Shown here: piece after piece, positions 44,213-55,449 of the stretch
How positions within the stretch are numbered: the stretch's first letter is position 1
Layout of the letters: the number at the start of each line of letters is the position of its first letter
Assembly (NCBI GenBank): GCA_009760855.2
Contig: WPIO01000181.1
Span: forward strand, 368,001 to 432,000
Origin: Cristatella mucedo
Taxonomy: Eukaryota; Bryozoa; Phylactolaemata; Cristatellidae
Length of the DNA: 64,000 bases
Reading direction: 5' to 3'
Notes under the pieces: model-generated
The model's input: only the letters and a program-made list of their open reading frames with translations
Databases searched by the model: none
Told to the model about the DNA's origin: nothing
Program-made: the position numbers and the translations under genes

Positions 44213-47200
44213 GTTAAATTTGGTGAACTAAATTGTTTGATAAGGTCTTAAGGCCATGCCGCCAGGGGCATTTGACCTTATCATCACTGAAACTCTTAGA
44301 TGCTGCTTTTTGCTTCTGGTTTAAATCGTTTCACCATTTGCATCTGGCCATTGCTCTCTATAAAGATTTTTTAATGTTCACTTGTTTACTATTGTGAATT
44401 TCAATTGCTAATTGAAGAACATTTGGGACCTGAAAACTTGAAAATTGCGAAAGATTTTCTGGAGAAACTTCGTAAGTACTTTTGCTTAACAAAATTATCA
44501 GTACTGTAACAATGTAAAATGGTGTCAGGTTTATAGACTGCAAAGTAGCTCTTGAGTTGAGTCCTAAGGCATTTATCACGTGCAGGAATTAAATGTAAGG
44601 CATCAAGCATTTTGTAGAATGCAGCTGACTTGACCGCAGCGAACTGCATATCCATACCCCACCATTTGTGATTGCACGCCTCGCTTCCGTGAGCGCTTAG
44701 GGTAAGAGCTATGTTGAAAACTCCGTGATAGCACCGGCTGATGAATTAACACTAGAGCTTGAGTAATTCAACAGCCTCATTGATATAGCGGAGGGAAAGT
44801 CATAGTGATTCACCGCTTCCATTTGGCTAAATAAATAGTTGCAGCACAACTCGAAACCACAATGGCTGTGATGAGGAAGAACCTAAAGGTAGCACTTGCT
44901 AGTATTTTATACAGTCCTTTACGTGTTTTTCCAGCGGATAAGAGGCATTTTGCTTATATCCCGCATTAAATTGTTGAGCTTTGTGTGTAGAGTGTACTTG
45001 CGAAAAGTTCTCCTGCGAGTAACATTTGCTTCGTGGTAGGAAAAATGCTAGCTTGATCTAAACAAACGGAACCTTACATGCCTATGTAAACTTACATGCC
45101 CAGCTGAAGAATGTTCGGTTAGAGAATGGTGGCGTGGATTAAGTGGTTCAGGTTTCTTAGAGCTTATGTAAAATGGAAAACTTTAAAATTTTTTGTTCGA
45201 AGTCTTTAGAATGAAAATGGCAAGGCTTTTGTATGGACCCAAAGAGAATCTAATCTCTGTTCACAAGCCCTAAATTCGCTGTGCCAGAAGAATGAGCTAT
45301 CGAAAGAATTCTTTTTTGAAAATTCAACACAGGGCTTAAAAGCCTAGGCTTTGAAGTGCCACTAAATTTCCTTCAGACGGATCCCGGTGAATTCATCAAA
45401 TGAACATGGAAGTGTACAATTACGAATGTAGTGATAAATTGCGACCATTCTCCCTCTGTCCACTGATCCTGGAATCTTAGACTTTAAATGGCCGCTGTAC
45501 AGTACTGTACTTGAGTTCTGAGCACCAGGGTGGTTTCTAAATGTATGCACATACTCTAACTTCAATTTAATGCCGAGATGCAACCGTCGCATCTTACTGT
45601 AACCAGCGATTGAAGTCCGAAAATAAAGCAAACTGACTTCAGTCCAGGTTCAGGACCACAAATAGGCCGCCTTGACCGAAGCTGTGAATCTAGCGAGCAG
45701 CCGGAAGGACTGAACGCAAGCCTTTGCGCCGAATGAACCAGTTGCTGCTGATGCGTTTCTCTAGATATTGACCGACCGAAGCTTTTCCCCAGCTCACTTC
45801 TGAAACGCACTCACTTCCTGGGCTGCTTTCACTGTGCAGTCTGAATGCAGTCATCTTCATTGCATGTTCACAGAAACGTTGCCTAGCATAGCTAAAATAA
45901 GCTGTGCTAAAATGCTCCTTTTCTGAAATCCGTTAACAGTAAAGCAGCACAAATAGCGAGGTAGTGGGTCTTTTCAGATACCGGAGATTGCCCGCAAGGG
46001 TGCATCTATCATCTACAGCTGGGGCAGCCTCCAAGCACCGCTAGCCAGTCATTGATGCTGGTATAGCGAAGCTAGGAAAGCGGAGAAGCAATCACGAGCA
46101 TCGTTACATCAATATCGATTTCGTGCCATTAACTCGGTACATTTTATTTATGAGCCGCAGAGGCGAGGCACTCGCGTACAGAGCTGCAGGCCGCAATACA
46201 CTGCTCACATCGAGGCACCGGATATCTGAAGCTGCGTCGTCGCACAAAAAAGCTCATTGACATGAAGGGGCGAACATTCACGGCATTTAATTCTCAACGA
46301 AACTAATACCTGCACACCGTGCCATGTATATATCGTCGCACGCTCAAGCATTGGCTTCCCAAGACAAATGTGCAGAGAAAAAATGGTCGGAACGAAGAGA
46401 GTATGGGATAAAAGAGAAGTCGTCCCCGTCATCAGAATGTGTGAGACATGTGGCATGTAGCACTGTCGGCCTTACTGAACGATAATACAAATAAAGCCAC
46501 GAATAAATCACGGTTTCTCATTGAGTTTTCAATTAGAGCTGTTAACTACCGCGTGACACTCGGTGGAGATGCTATCAGCAGCACTATCGCAGATCGTTAG
46601 AGTAACGGAACCCGACAACCAAACATCGGTCGTACGGATCAGCAGTTTTTACAGTAGGCCTCGTCGAGAGTTACTGCAGCCCCGTACTCCTAGGTGGTAA
46701 ACGTCGGCACAGGAAGACTAATCGCTCTGTTGATCATGTGACGACTTAAGGCTCAGTTGCAAGACCCGAGAATGTTGTCAACAACTTTGCACCTGCGCTA
46801 CATTGGTAGGATAATCTTTAAGGCCACCTCTTAGATTGACCTTTTAGATTGACCTCTTCAATTGACCGTGATGCAGTTATTACAGTTATCCGGCTTGCGT
46901 ACCTTTTTCTTAGTCGCAGCATACATTTTAAAGGACTGCTTGTTTTTCGAGGAATTTACTTTAAATTATCATAACTATTTCGACAGTCATTTAATGCAGG
47001 CTTTAAATAGTAGCTTCGTTTTTGAATTCTAAATTTTGGCAGAGCTGACACCTTCTTAAACTTTCAGAGCCTCAATTCTGCAAGCAGCGCCTTACTAATT
47101 CAGTCAAGATTGAATCCATGATTCATTCTCAATGCGATCCAACGTAGCCTCGAGCTATGAAACCTGAATAACATGATGGTAGCGTGTCCTCGGCAATGAT

Positions 47201-47464
47201 TTAACACTTTATGAAATCAAATGCCACACGTGCTCTAAAGAGGCTTCTGATCTAAAGTCTTTCGCCTTCGAGCGCAGCCTAATAATAATGCTAAGCCCAG
47301 CACAGATGTTTGATTGATATCGATAAAGCTAGCGCCTTGAAGAAGCGAGTCGTAAATTATGCAGCCATACAAATACACCTGTCGGCGATGAGCACACTAG
47401 TATTCAAGAATGCATTTACTTTATCAACATGTCCGTGTTCTTAACATAGAGCGATACAGACTGA

Positions 47465-47466
<2 letters not shown>
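44213..47466. other. Intron sequence, nothing recognised
   Basis: About 3.2 kb, the longest stretch without an identifiable feature. Several short open frames lack any domain or repeat homology I can see. No splice-consistent exon fits the phase-1 to phase-1 requirement between 40579 and 48235. Confidence 0.4.

Positions 47467-47556
<90 letters not shown>
47467..47556. repeat. (GA)n microsatellite
   Basis: About 45 GA units followed by a G run; homopurine on the + strand and able to form H-DNA. Confidence 0.97.
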
Positions 47557-47562
<6 letters not shown>

Positions 47563-47569
47563 CATGTGT

Positions 47570-48234
47570 GTGATGCACCAGCATATCGTATAACTCACGT
47601 CGATGCTCAGTAGCAGATCTGAGTATTTTTTACTGCCACTGATTGTAAAAAGCCTGCAGCTTATCATGGTCTATTTTTTACGCAAATTCCGAATGCCTCG
47701 ATGAGTAGTACGGCCAAGGCTGCGATTCTTGGTATCGAAAACGAATGTCTATACTTAGCAATTTCCAAAAAAATTTGGAGCCTGTTGAAAATGCTTTGGT
47801 TTGCATCACACCACCAGCCTGGTTATCGCTACATATGTACAGTGCGTCCGGAGTTTTAACCACAAGCCAGTGCTCATCAAGTTTTCTGTCCTGAAATAGT
47901 TGAGTATTTGTAGTGGTACTTCGCAGCAGTAACCTGGTTACCCCTACGTATGTGCAGTAAGTCCGCGTTAAAAACGATAATGTAAAAGCAATTGAAGGTC
48001 AGCAATTCAGCTGTCCTTGAATAGTAATGCCATTCACTGGAACTAGGCGTGCGATTTGGATTCTCGTCACTCTCTTAATTTTCTATATAAATCATAGGTA
48101 CGGCGAGTCTTACGAAACTTCTCAGTTAGTAAATGCCTCAGATTTTCCAAATTACTTGGAATCTCTGCAACGATCGGCAATTTTATACGGAATATGTTTA
48201 GCAATGTCGAAGCGTTTTCTTGTCTTCTTTTTAG
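47570..48234. other. Intron sequence before the CARD exon
   Basis: Nothing recognised. An open frame from 48027 enters the exon at 48235 but crosses its acceptor, so I read the upstream part as intron. Confidence 0.45.
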
Positions 48235-48416
48235 GTGCCGAGAAAAAGCGAAGCGAAAATCCTGCAGAACGCATCCACCAGCCAGATTTGATTACGAGAT
48301 TCGTTGCTGCACTGCCGGAGCTGGCAAACAGGATGGACGGAAGCGCGACTTCACAAATGGCCCTTAAATTATATGCATGTGGGATAATAAGCGAAGACCA
48401 AATGGAGGAAATTGAG
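48235..48416 (+). CDS. Exon: N-terminal half of a CARD
   Basis: This 182-base exon lies between the acceptor TTTTCTTGTCTTCTTTTTAG and the donor ATTGAG|GTGCGA. Its first two bases complete the glycine codon split at the end of the Roc-COR exon, and it ends on a full codon. It encodes a charged linker (AEKKRSENPAERIHQ), then DLITRFVAALPELANRM and ALKLYACGIISEDQMEEIE. The pattern of a hydrophobic helix followed by a Gly-Ile/Val-Ile-(S/T)-E-(E/D) turn and an acidic helix is characteristic of CARD helices 1-3. A death or DED fold is less likely because of this turn. The upstream in-frame extension is intron sequence. Confidence 0.85.
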
Positions 48417-48852
48417 GTGCGATTGCCGCTCTGTGACATTGTCTGCGCCTGCATTTAGAGCCTGAGCCACTGTGCGCGTGTGCGTCCTGTGTCTGTCCAA
48501 GCCAGCAGCTGAGGCGAAAAATACACCTAAGAAGCACACAGTTTCAGGATGATTGATGAGAGTTAAAATATCATTGCCATGCGCATACATTCTATTTGGG
48601 GATGCAGGCGTGAGCAATTACGACATTGCTAACTGTGCGCTACGAATAGCTCTATAGCTGTGAATGGCTCGAACGGCTATTGAAATCCTGAAGCTAGTTT
48701 AGCTGCTTTGAGAAGAATTCATAAGACTGTAATAGTCAAAATGTTAACTGTTCATTTCATTCAGAACGAATAGGAAAAGGTGTTTATGGACATTAGGGTT
48801 TGCTGCAAGCGTGCAGGCAGTAATGGTGGCATAATCTTTCCCGGCGCCGTTC

Positions 48853-49060
48853 ATCGGCAACTAACCACATTTGCATGCTGACCCTGTGCATGACCCTGTG
48901 CATGTCATCCCTAACCATGTTATTCATTTTGTTTGTTTATCAAACGTGATTTTACTCTCCATTCAATTGCATTTCTCTTAGCAGCAAATGTAAAGCGCCT
49001 CGAGAGAGATTAAGTTCTCTGAGGGCGCTTTATTAAGTGCATTATTATTATTATTAATAT
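48853..49060 (+). mobile_element. LINE-A 3' end with the clearest terminal stem-loop
   Basis: 3' UTR (CTAACCACATTTGCATGCTG), then the stem-loop at 48991-49032. TAAAGCGCC pairs with GGCGCTTTA and an inner AGAGA/TCTCT, followed by TTAAGTGCATTATTATTATT. Confidence 0.92.
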
Positions 49061-49185
49061 CTGCCACCTGGCCCCAAGAATTCTTACCGCTCGCACCATA
49101 CGTCTGAACCACTCAAAATTACAGCTTCGTCGACATTAAAGTGAACAACCCATGAGGCTTCCTGTGGGCATGCGAACGTATATGA

Positions 49186-49256
49186 GATATAAGATATATA
49201 CGGTATCAGCACGCACGATACGATCGTGCGTGCTGATATAATATATATCTTATATC
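49186..49256. repeat. Long hairpin, two perfect 15-16 bp stems
   Basis: Outer arms GATATAAGATATATA (49186-49200) and TATATATCTTATATC (49242-49256). Inner arms TATCAGCACGCACGAT (49204-49219) and ATCGTGCGTGCTGATA (49223-49238). The loop is ACG and there is one 3x3 internal bulge. Confidence 0.95.
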
Positions 49257-49259
49257 GTG

Positions 49260-49845
49260 TATGCGTGGGATTATCGTATTCCACATCGTATCGTTTTGTA
49301 TCGTATCGTATTGCACATGGCGTTCAACAGCAGACCTGGATGCCGCTCCCTCTGCCGGGGCTCTTGAATTGAGTGCCTCCCTCAGGAAGGCTAGACAAAG
49401 TGTGCGAGAGAAGGTCAAGGTCCGGTCTACAACGAGTCGTGTTTATTGTTTCAAGCCACTAACCAAGATCTCCCGACAGCGCTTAAATCAATTGCTGCAA
49501 TTCAATAGTCATGCGGCATGCTGCAGCCCGAAGGGCCACTCTTAAATCGCGTCTGCGAAGTGCTCGTTCCATATTCGGTTTTACCATCTTATGATATGAA
49601 TTAATTCTTGGCGATGCCTTGAGATGTTTGCCGCAATCAAGACTGAGCCGAAGTCACTAGCAGCGCGATCAAAACAAACGCCACTCCAACAGGCTTCCTT
49701 TTATTTCACACCAGAAGGTCTATTAAACTTGATTCGCTGTATTAGCAATTGCGGCTTGTTCCTCGGTGAATTGCTGTCATCTTTAAGCGCTCTTTCGAAT
49801 CTGTTGTCCCGTCTCCTTAAAGCAAGCTTAAGCAAGCAAGCTTAA
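49260..49845. other. Intron sequence, nothing recognised
   Basis: Contains short CGTATCGT repeats just right of the hairpin; no family recognised. Confidence 0.4.
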
Positions 49846-49985
49846 TGCTAGCAATGTTTGTCGTCAGCTAGCAATGGCTGTCGTAAGCTAGCAATAGCTA
49901 TCGTGAGCAAGCTATGGCTATCACCAGCTAGCTATAGCTGTCGTAAGCTAGCTGTAGTTTTTGCAAGCTAGCGGTTGCAGCCGTG
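49846..49985. repeat. Minisatellite, 20-bp unit x 7
   Basis: Seven units like AGCTAGCAATGGCTGTCGTA at exact 20-bp spacing, diverging towards the ends. Each unit carries the palindrome AGCTAGC(T). Confidence 0.9.
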
Positions 49986-50820
49986 CTTGATCGTCCTCGA
50001 TGGTACAAAGATTTGCTTCTTTCATATTTTCTCCTGTTCTCCATTCGGGTCTGTATCCCAGCAATAGTTCCTTTCTCATGCCAGGTGATTCAAACTTTAA
50101 TTTGGGTAACTCCTAACTAACTCTCTCTGCCGCACCCATGTGAGAAACTTCGCTCAGCTGCTGCTTCCTCTTCTCCAACGACTCACGTGCAGAGCCTAAA
50201 TGCGCATCAGAGTTAGTCGTTCTCGGTCGTCAGTGATTGTGTGCTGCTAACGCCTTCTATTGCCGCATTCTTCTCGTCTGACCGCATGCGGATGTTTTTC
50301 TATTTGCCGTACGTATCCCCTTCGGTGTAAAAATCGTCTGACAACTTACGAATTGCTGATTTGCTAATTTGCGAAAGTCTGCTCCTCTGTCTGAGCATGA
50401 AATACGCCCTGGCTCAGATATCCTGCAGTGGTCAGCAGATGTTGTTCTAGCCAGGCATTTTATGTGCAAACTTAAACCAGCATTCAAAGATACATACAAG
50501 GCATACAGCAATCAAAAGCAACAAAGATAAGGACTGACTAATAAGGCTCGGCTGGCAGATACGGGCTATTGTAGGTTTTCCACAATCTCAGTGGCAAAAG
50601 GCGATTGCACAGTCCTAAAGATTTGAGCTTGACCGTAAGCAGTCTTCTCGACCTCACTCCAGTCAGCACAGCACCCTGCGATCGTTGCACTGAACGGTTT
50701 TTTTCCACGAGCAGCAAGACAGACACAATCAGCGAGTCCTGCCCCGAGATGACATACTAGTTAGAGTCTTCACCTTCACTCGTTGCACAACCCCAGTTTT
50801 AGCCGCCAAGCCTCCTAATA
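49986..50820. other. Intron sequence, nothing recognised
   Basis: About 0.8 kb without identifiable features. Confidence 0.4.
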
Positions 50821-50821
50821 A

Positions 50822-51110
50822 TGCCATGGTAATAATTATAATGATACATTTGCACAGTACCCTCAGAGAACCGTGTCTCTCTCTCTCTCTCTCTAGGCAC
50901 TTTACAGATGCTGCGTAAAAAGTATGACAGCGTGTTTGATGTTAGCATCCGAAAACAGCAGGCACAGCGTAAGCAATTACATTCATGCGTAGGACGAATC
51001 CCAAAGACCCAGCAAACGCTGCAGAAAAAGGTGCGTTTTCAGTTTCTTTTTCAATTTCGTCATGTCAAGGCACGTTGTGATGTGCATCGGTAGTGAGTTC
51101 CAGGCGTTGG
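50822..51110 (-). mobile_element. LINE-A 3' end fragment with CT expansion in the stem-loop
   Basis: AATAATTATAATGATACATT tail, ACCCTCAGAGAACCGTG, then CT repeats in place of the inner stem, AGGCACTTTACAGATGCTGC and a degraded 3' UTR. Confidence 0.78.
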
Positions 51111-51244
51111 TTTATTATCAGGTTGATCCTTTGATTGCTCAGTATAAGGAGACGGCTAGCAACTTTAGACACCGTAACCACTGCTCTCCTTCGGAGGTGC
51201 CTCGATACACTGTTGCCCGGCTTAACTGGGATAGCTAAAGCCGT

Positions 51245-51690
51245 CCTTAGCTACAGCTTATGTCGCAGCATCTTTCAAAGAAGCTATTGGTAGAGTTATC
51301 TCATTAAGAAATTAATACCAGACCAGAAGAAAGTATTCAACTCCTTCTCACTTACGCCTTTACTGTCGAAAACACTGAGTGGAACAAGTAATAGCGGATT
51401 ACTTTAAAATTGCATTGCAATATCAAAGCTAGAAAATACGATCCACACTCTGGTTTTATTAAAAATTACTCCACAGCGTCAGCGCTCTACCGTCTCTGCA
51501 AAATGAATGAACTTTTCATTATGGATGACTTCGTTAGTGTCTTACTAGTTCTACTAGATTCCGTGGCAGCTTTTCACAGTTGATCTCTAAATTTAATTTG
51601 AGTGCCCAGCGCCTTGCCTAGGCATCCCAGACACTGGGCGATAATGATTTTAGGTGTAATCTCTTTGGTTAAAGTAGAGGGTACATGTAA
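51245..51690 (+). mobile_element. LINE-A RT N-terminal fragment
   Basis: Degraded homology to the PAPFKKA, LLSKTLE, HSGFxxNxSTxSAL and LVLLDxxAAF blocks, in the family's order and spacing. Confidence 0.65.
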
Positions 51691-51827
51691 ACGGCCAAAC
51701 ATCTGACTACATATCTTCCGATTTAGTCGCTGAGAGACTTTCAGAAGCATCAATAGCCCTAGCCAATCTTATGTATTGTGCATTGTACTCTCTTTTTCTT
51801 TCCCAATCTCGGAGCGCTGTCCGTGTC

Positions 51828-52012
51828 TCTGTCTCTCTCTCTCTCTCTTTCTCTCTCCAATCCACTTTGATTTGCTCTCTCTTACTCATTTCTCTACCTT
51901 AAAAGTCTGCCATTTCTCTTCCCTCTCTGTCTCTGTCTCTCTCTGTCTCTCTCCTCTCTCTCTCCTCTCTCTCTCTCTCTCTGCCTCCCTCCCCCTTTCT
52001 CTCTCACTCTCC
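51828..52012. repeat. CT-rich imperfect microsatellite
   Basis: Several (CT)n runs broken by GTCTCTGTCTC and CCTCC, about 185 bases of homopyrimidine-rich DNA. Confidence 0.9.
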
Positions 52013-53166
52013 CTCTGCTATTTGTATCCTTTACTCGGCTTTACCTCTGCTGCTCAGTCCTCCCTACGATCTGTCATCATTGGTAAATAGCTACAACACG
52101 ACACTAGCTGACACGCTAGACGAGTTTGCACCTCTGACAAAGCGCACTGTGCGCCCTCACCCAGACGGCCTATGGTTTACCACAGACATTAAACTAGCCA
52201 GGTCTACTAAGCACAAGCTTGAAAAAGCATACAAATGATCAGGACTGACTGTCCATCGACAGGCTTATGAAGACTACTGTAGGTCGTACCAATCGATCCT
52301 AGCAAAGGCCAAATCTAGCTTCTGTAAAACCATTGTTGAAACACGGATGCACAATTCAAAAATGCTGATGTCGACGATCAACCATCTCCTCAACTGCTCT
52401 CAGATTAGCTCCTTACCTGATAATCCTTGTGATGATATAGCAGATCGCTTCTCTCGATTCTTTGTGCCGAAGATAGACAAGATCGGGGAGTTCATCCCGG
52501 CGATGACAACATCCCCCTAGAATGTTGTTCCCCAATTCCTGGCTGGACCTCAATGTCTCCATTTAAGCAGGTCACTAGTGATCTCGTCCAGAAGCTCATA
52601 TCGCAATCAAAGAAGACAACAAGTCCTCTAGACCCTACTCCCACTGTCCTGCTTCTACGTTGCATTGATCTGCTGCTGCTATGCATAACTAAGATCATTA
52701 ATATGTCATTAGCCTCAGGTCATGTCCCAGCGCCTTTCAAAAAAGCTGTAGTCAGGCCACTTCTCAACTTCTCAAGAAAGCGACGCTAGACCAAGAGAAC
52801 TTGAACAACTACCGCCCAGTCTCCCTTCTACTATTCCTATCAAAAACACTGGAACGGGTCGTGGCGGATCAGATGAACTCATATCTTGAAACTTCAAATC
52901 TTGCTAGTAAGTTCGAATCTGCTTTAGAGCTAATCACTCCACAGAGTCAGCATTGCTTCGGGTATACAACGACCTACTTAGGAATGCAGACATAGGTAGA
53001 GTGTCTCTGCATGTTTTGCTCGATCTTTCGGCAGCTTTTGAAACCATCGATCACAAAGTTCTTCTAGAGCGCCTCTCATCTCGCCTGGGCATCACTGGCA
53101 CTGCTCTGCAGTGGTTCAGGTCCTATCTCAGTGGGAGACTCCACAGAATTGATGTGAATGACAAAT

Positions 53167-53338
53167 AACAAATCCCAGCTGATTGAACAGCCTCTTTTTG
53201 TATAGCGACAGAAGAGCCTTTACGGCTATCACCACCGCTGGCAGTGGCGATAAAGGATCTCGCCCACCGCAGGAATCGAACTCACGACTTAGGTCGTGAA
53301 AGCAATCGCCTTACCTAGTGAGCCATCACGGCTCACCA
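53167..53338 (-). mobile_element. SINE-A, copy 5, inserted in LINE-A
   Basis: Complete SINE on the minus strand. LINE sequence on both sides repeats ATGTGAATG(G)ACAAA (53150-53164 and 53339-53353), the target duplication. The internal palindrome is partly deleted. Confidence 0.9.
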
Positions 53339-53794
53339 ATGTGAATGGACAAAGATCATCCGAGGTACCTCTAAAATATGGGGTAACTCAGGGCTCCGTG
53401 CTAGGTCCGTTTCTTTTCACGGTCTATATCCCCCTTGCTGATGTGATTGCCAAGCACAATCTAGGCTTTCGCTTCTGTGCGGATGACACTCAGTTGTGCC
53501 TTTGCTTTGATCCCTTCCAGCCTTCAAGGCCCTCGAATTCTCTCAACTCACTTGTTGCATGTATTGACGACATCCGAACATGGATGGCAGAAAATTTTCT
53601 AAAACTAAAAGGTGATAAAACTAACTTATTAGTTATGGGCACACCCAGTGTGGTTCAGAAATTGGAAAGGCTGACGCTCAAAATTGGCTCTGCCAGCTTA
53701 TCTCGAGTTAAATCAGTTAGAAATTTGTTCCAAAGTGGCCTCTCGTTAGATGACCACATCAGCTCCTCATTCAAGTCTGCCTACTTTCTGCTAA

Positions 53795-54148
53795 TAACAA
53801 TAATAATAATAATGTACTTGATAAAGCGCCCTCAGAGAACTTAATCTCTTTCTAGGCGCTTTACATTTGCTGCAAAGGGAAATGCAATTGAATGGTTAGT
53901 AAAATCATGCTATAAAAACAAACAAAATGAATAATATGATTAGGGGTGACATGCACAGGGTCAGCATGCAAATGTGGTTAATGGAAGCATGCACAGTGTC
54001 AGCACGCATAAGCACGTGAAGGACGAATCACGAGGACCCACTAAATGTTGTCCTAAATAGGTGTGTTTTTAAGTTCCTTTTAAATGTGGTCAGGTCAGGG
54101 GATGTTCTGACGCAGGTCGGGAGGGAGTTCCAGGCTTTGGGAGCAGCT
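53795..54148 (-). mobile_element. LINE-A 3' end nested in a + strand LINE-A
   Basis: AATAATAATAATAATGTACT tail, reverse-read stem-loop, the full 3' UTR and ORF end up to CCAGGCTTTGGGAGC. The host LINE stops at TTTCTGCTAA and resumes at CAGCTACACAAC, so about GCTA is duplicated. Confidence 0.9.
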
Positions 54149-54915
54149 ACACAACAATGCTAAAATTTGAGCTTGTTTAGATAAGGATACCACGTCCAAG
54201 TTGGTCCATGCATTTGTAAAATCCCGTCTTGATTTCTGCAACTCTCTGCTTGCTGGCCTACCGGCATATGCAATCAGGTGATTATAGACGGTGCAAAACA
54301 CCGCAGCTAGGCTTGTCTGTCGTGAGTGTTGCCACATCAAACCACTTCTCGCCGACCTGCACTGGCTACCAGTCAAGCAACGGATTGACTTCAAGGTTTG
54401 TCGCTCACTTTTAGGTCACTTCATTCTTTGGCTGCAGCCTATCTCTCAGATCTACTCGCCCACCAGGCCAAGCATCGTACCACCCGCTTTTCGGAGTCCA
54501 GCAGTCTAGAAATACCTCATAAAAACCTTAAATTCTTTGGAGACCGTGCATTTAGTTTATATGCTCCCAAATCCCGGAACTTCCTCCCGACTTGCGTCAG
54601 AACATTCCCTGACTTCACCACATTTAAAAAGAACTTAAAAACACACCTATTTAGGACAGCATTTAGTGGGTCCCTGTGATTCGTCCTTGATGTGCTTATG
54701 CGTGCCTACACTGTGCATGCTGCCACTAACTACATTGGCATGCTGACGCTGTGCATGTCACCCCTAACCATGTTATTCATGTTTTTCAAGCATGATATTA
54801 CTCACCATTCAGTCGCGTTTCCCTTTGCAGCAAATGTAAAGCGCCTGGAAGGAGATTGATTTTTCTGAAGGCGCTTAATCAATTGCATTGTTATTGTTAT
54901 TATTGTTATTATTAT

Positions 54916-55345
54916 TATGAACACTAACTTTCTTCAGTGGTCACCGGGGCGATCACTGTTTGGGCAGTCTTTTTAAAGTGATTTGAGTGCCCGCGTTTCA
55001 GAAAAAAAGACACTGCCTCGATATTTTCAGCTAGCTTTTCAAAAGTGTTATCGAAATCGATCGATTTCATCTCACTATCGTCGATATGTATACTTAATTT
55101 GGCATCATAAGTGGAATGCATGATATTTAAGTACATTCTTGTCGAGTGATGACAACCCCTTTACCACATATTTTTAGCCACGTTTATTTTCTCAATTTAA
55201 ACCATATTATTTCGCCGGTTGTATCGCAATGTTGGTTGTTTCTGCATTTCAAGTACTACAACTACTAATGGCTATCAGGGTTTCATAACTAGGCTTGCAA
55301 AAATAATCTTAAAAGAAAATGGTAGCCACTACTTGAGGCAAGGTT
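54916..55345. other. Intron sequence, nothing recognised
   Basis: Short AT-rich stretch without family signature. Confidence 0.4.
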
Positions 55346-55351
55346 GATAAT

Positions 55352-55352
<1 letters not shown>

Positions 55353-55383
<31 letters not shown>

Positions 55384-55404
55384 GAGCCTTATATATATAT
55401 ATAT

Positions 55405-55445
<41 letters not shown>
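55353..55445. repeat. (CT)n-(AT)n microsatellite
   Basis: CT units followed by AT repeats interrupted by AGAGCCTT and ACAAAT, directly abutting a LINE-A 3' UTR at 55446. Confidence 0.9.

Positions 55446-55449
<4 letters not shown>

Larger units (their letters stand above)
52082..54912 (+). mobile_element. LINE-A copy split by a SINE-A and by another LINE-A end
   Basis: The linker from 52082 (YNTTLADTLDEFAPLTKRT), RT start (52553-52995, NNYRPVSLLLFLSKTLERVV), RT core 52953-53160 (LLDLSAAFETIDHKVLLERL) and 53340-53790 (GVTQGSVLGPFLFTVY; the YADD site reads CADD). The C-terminus is at 54150-54660 and the stem-loop with ATT tail at 54836-54915. The SINE at 53167-53338 and the minus fragment at 53795-54148 interrupt it. 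Confidence 0.9.

Noticed and set aside
47410-47613. Frame encoding RERERE
   Set aside because: Only the translation of the (GA)n microsatellite.
48027-48234. Open frame with a hydrophobic start leading into the CARD exon
   Set aside because: It crosses a strong polypyrimidine/AG acceptor, and the phase with the Roc-COR exon is satisfied only by starting at 48235. Probably chance.
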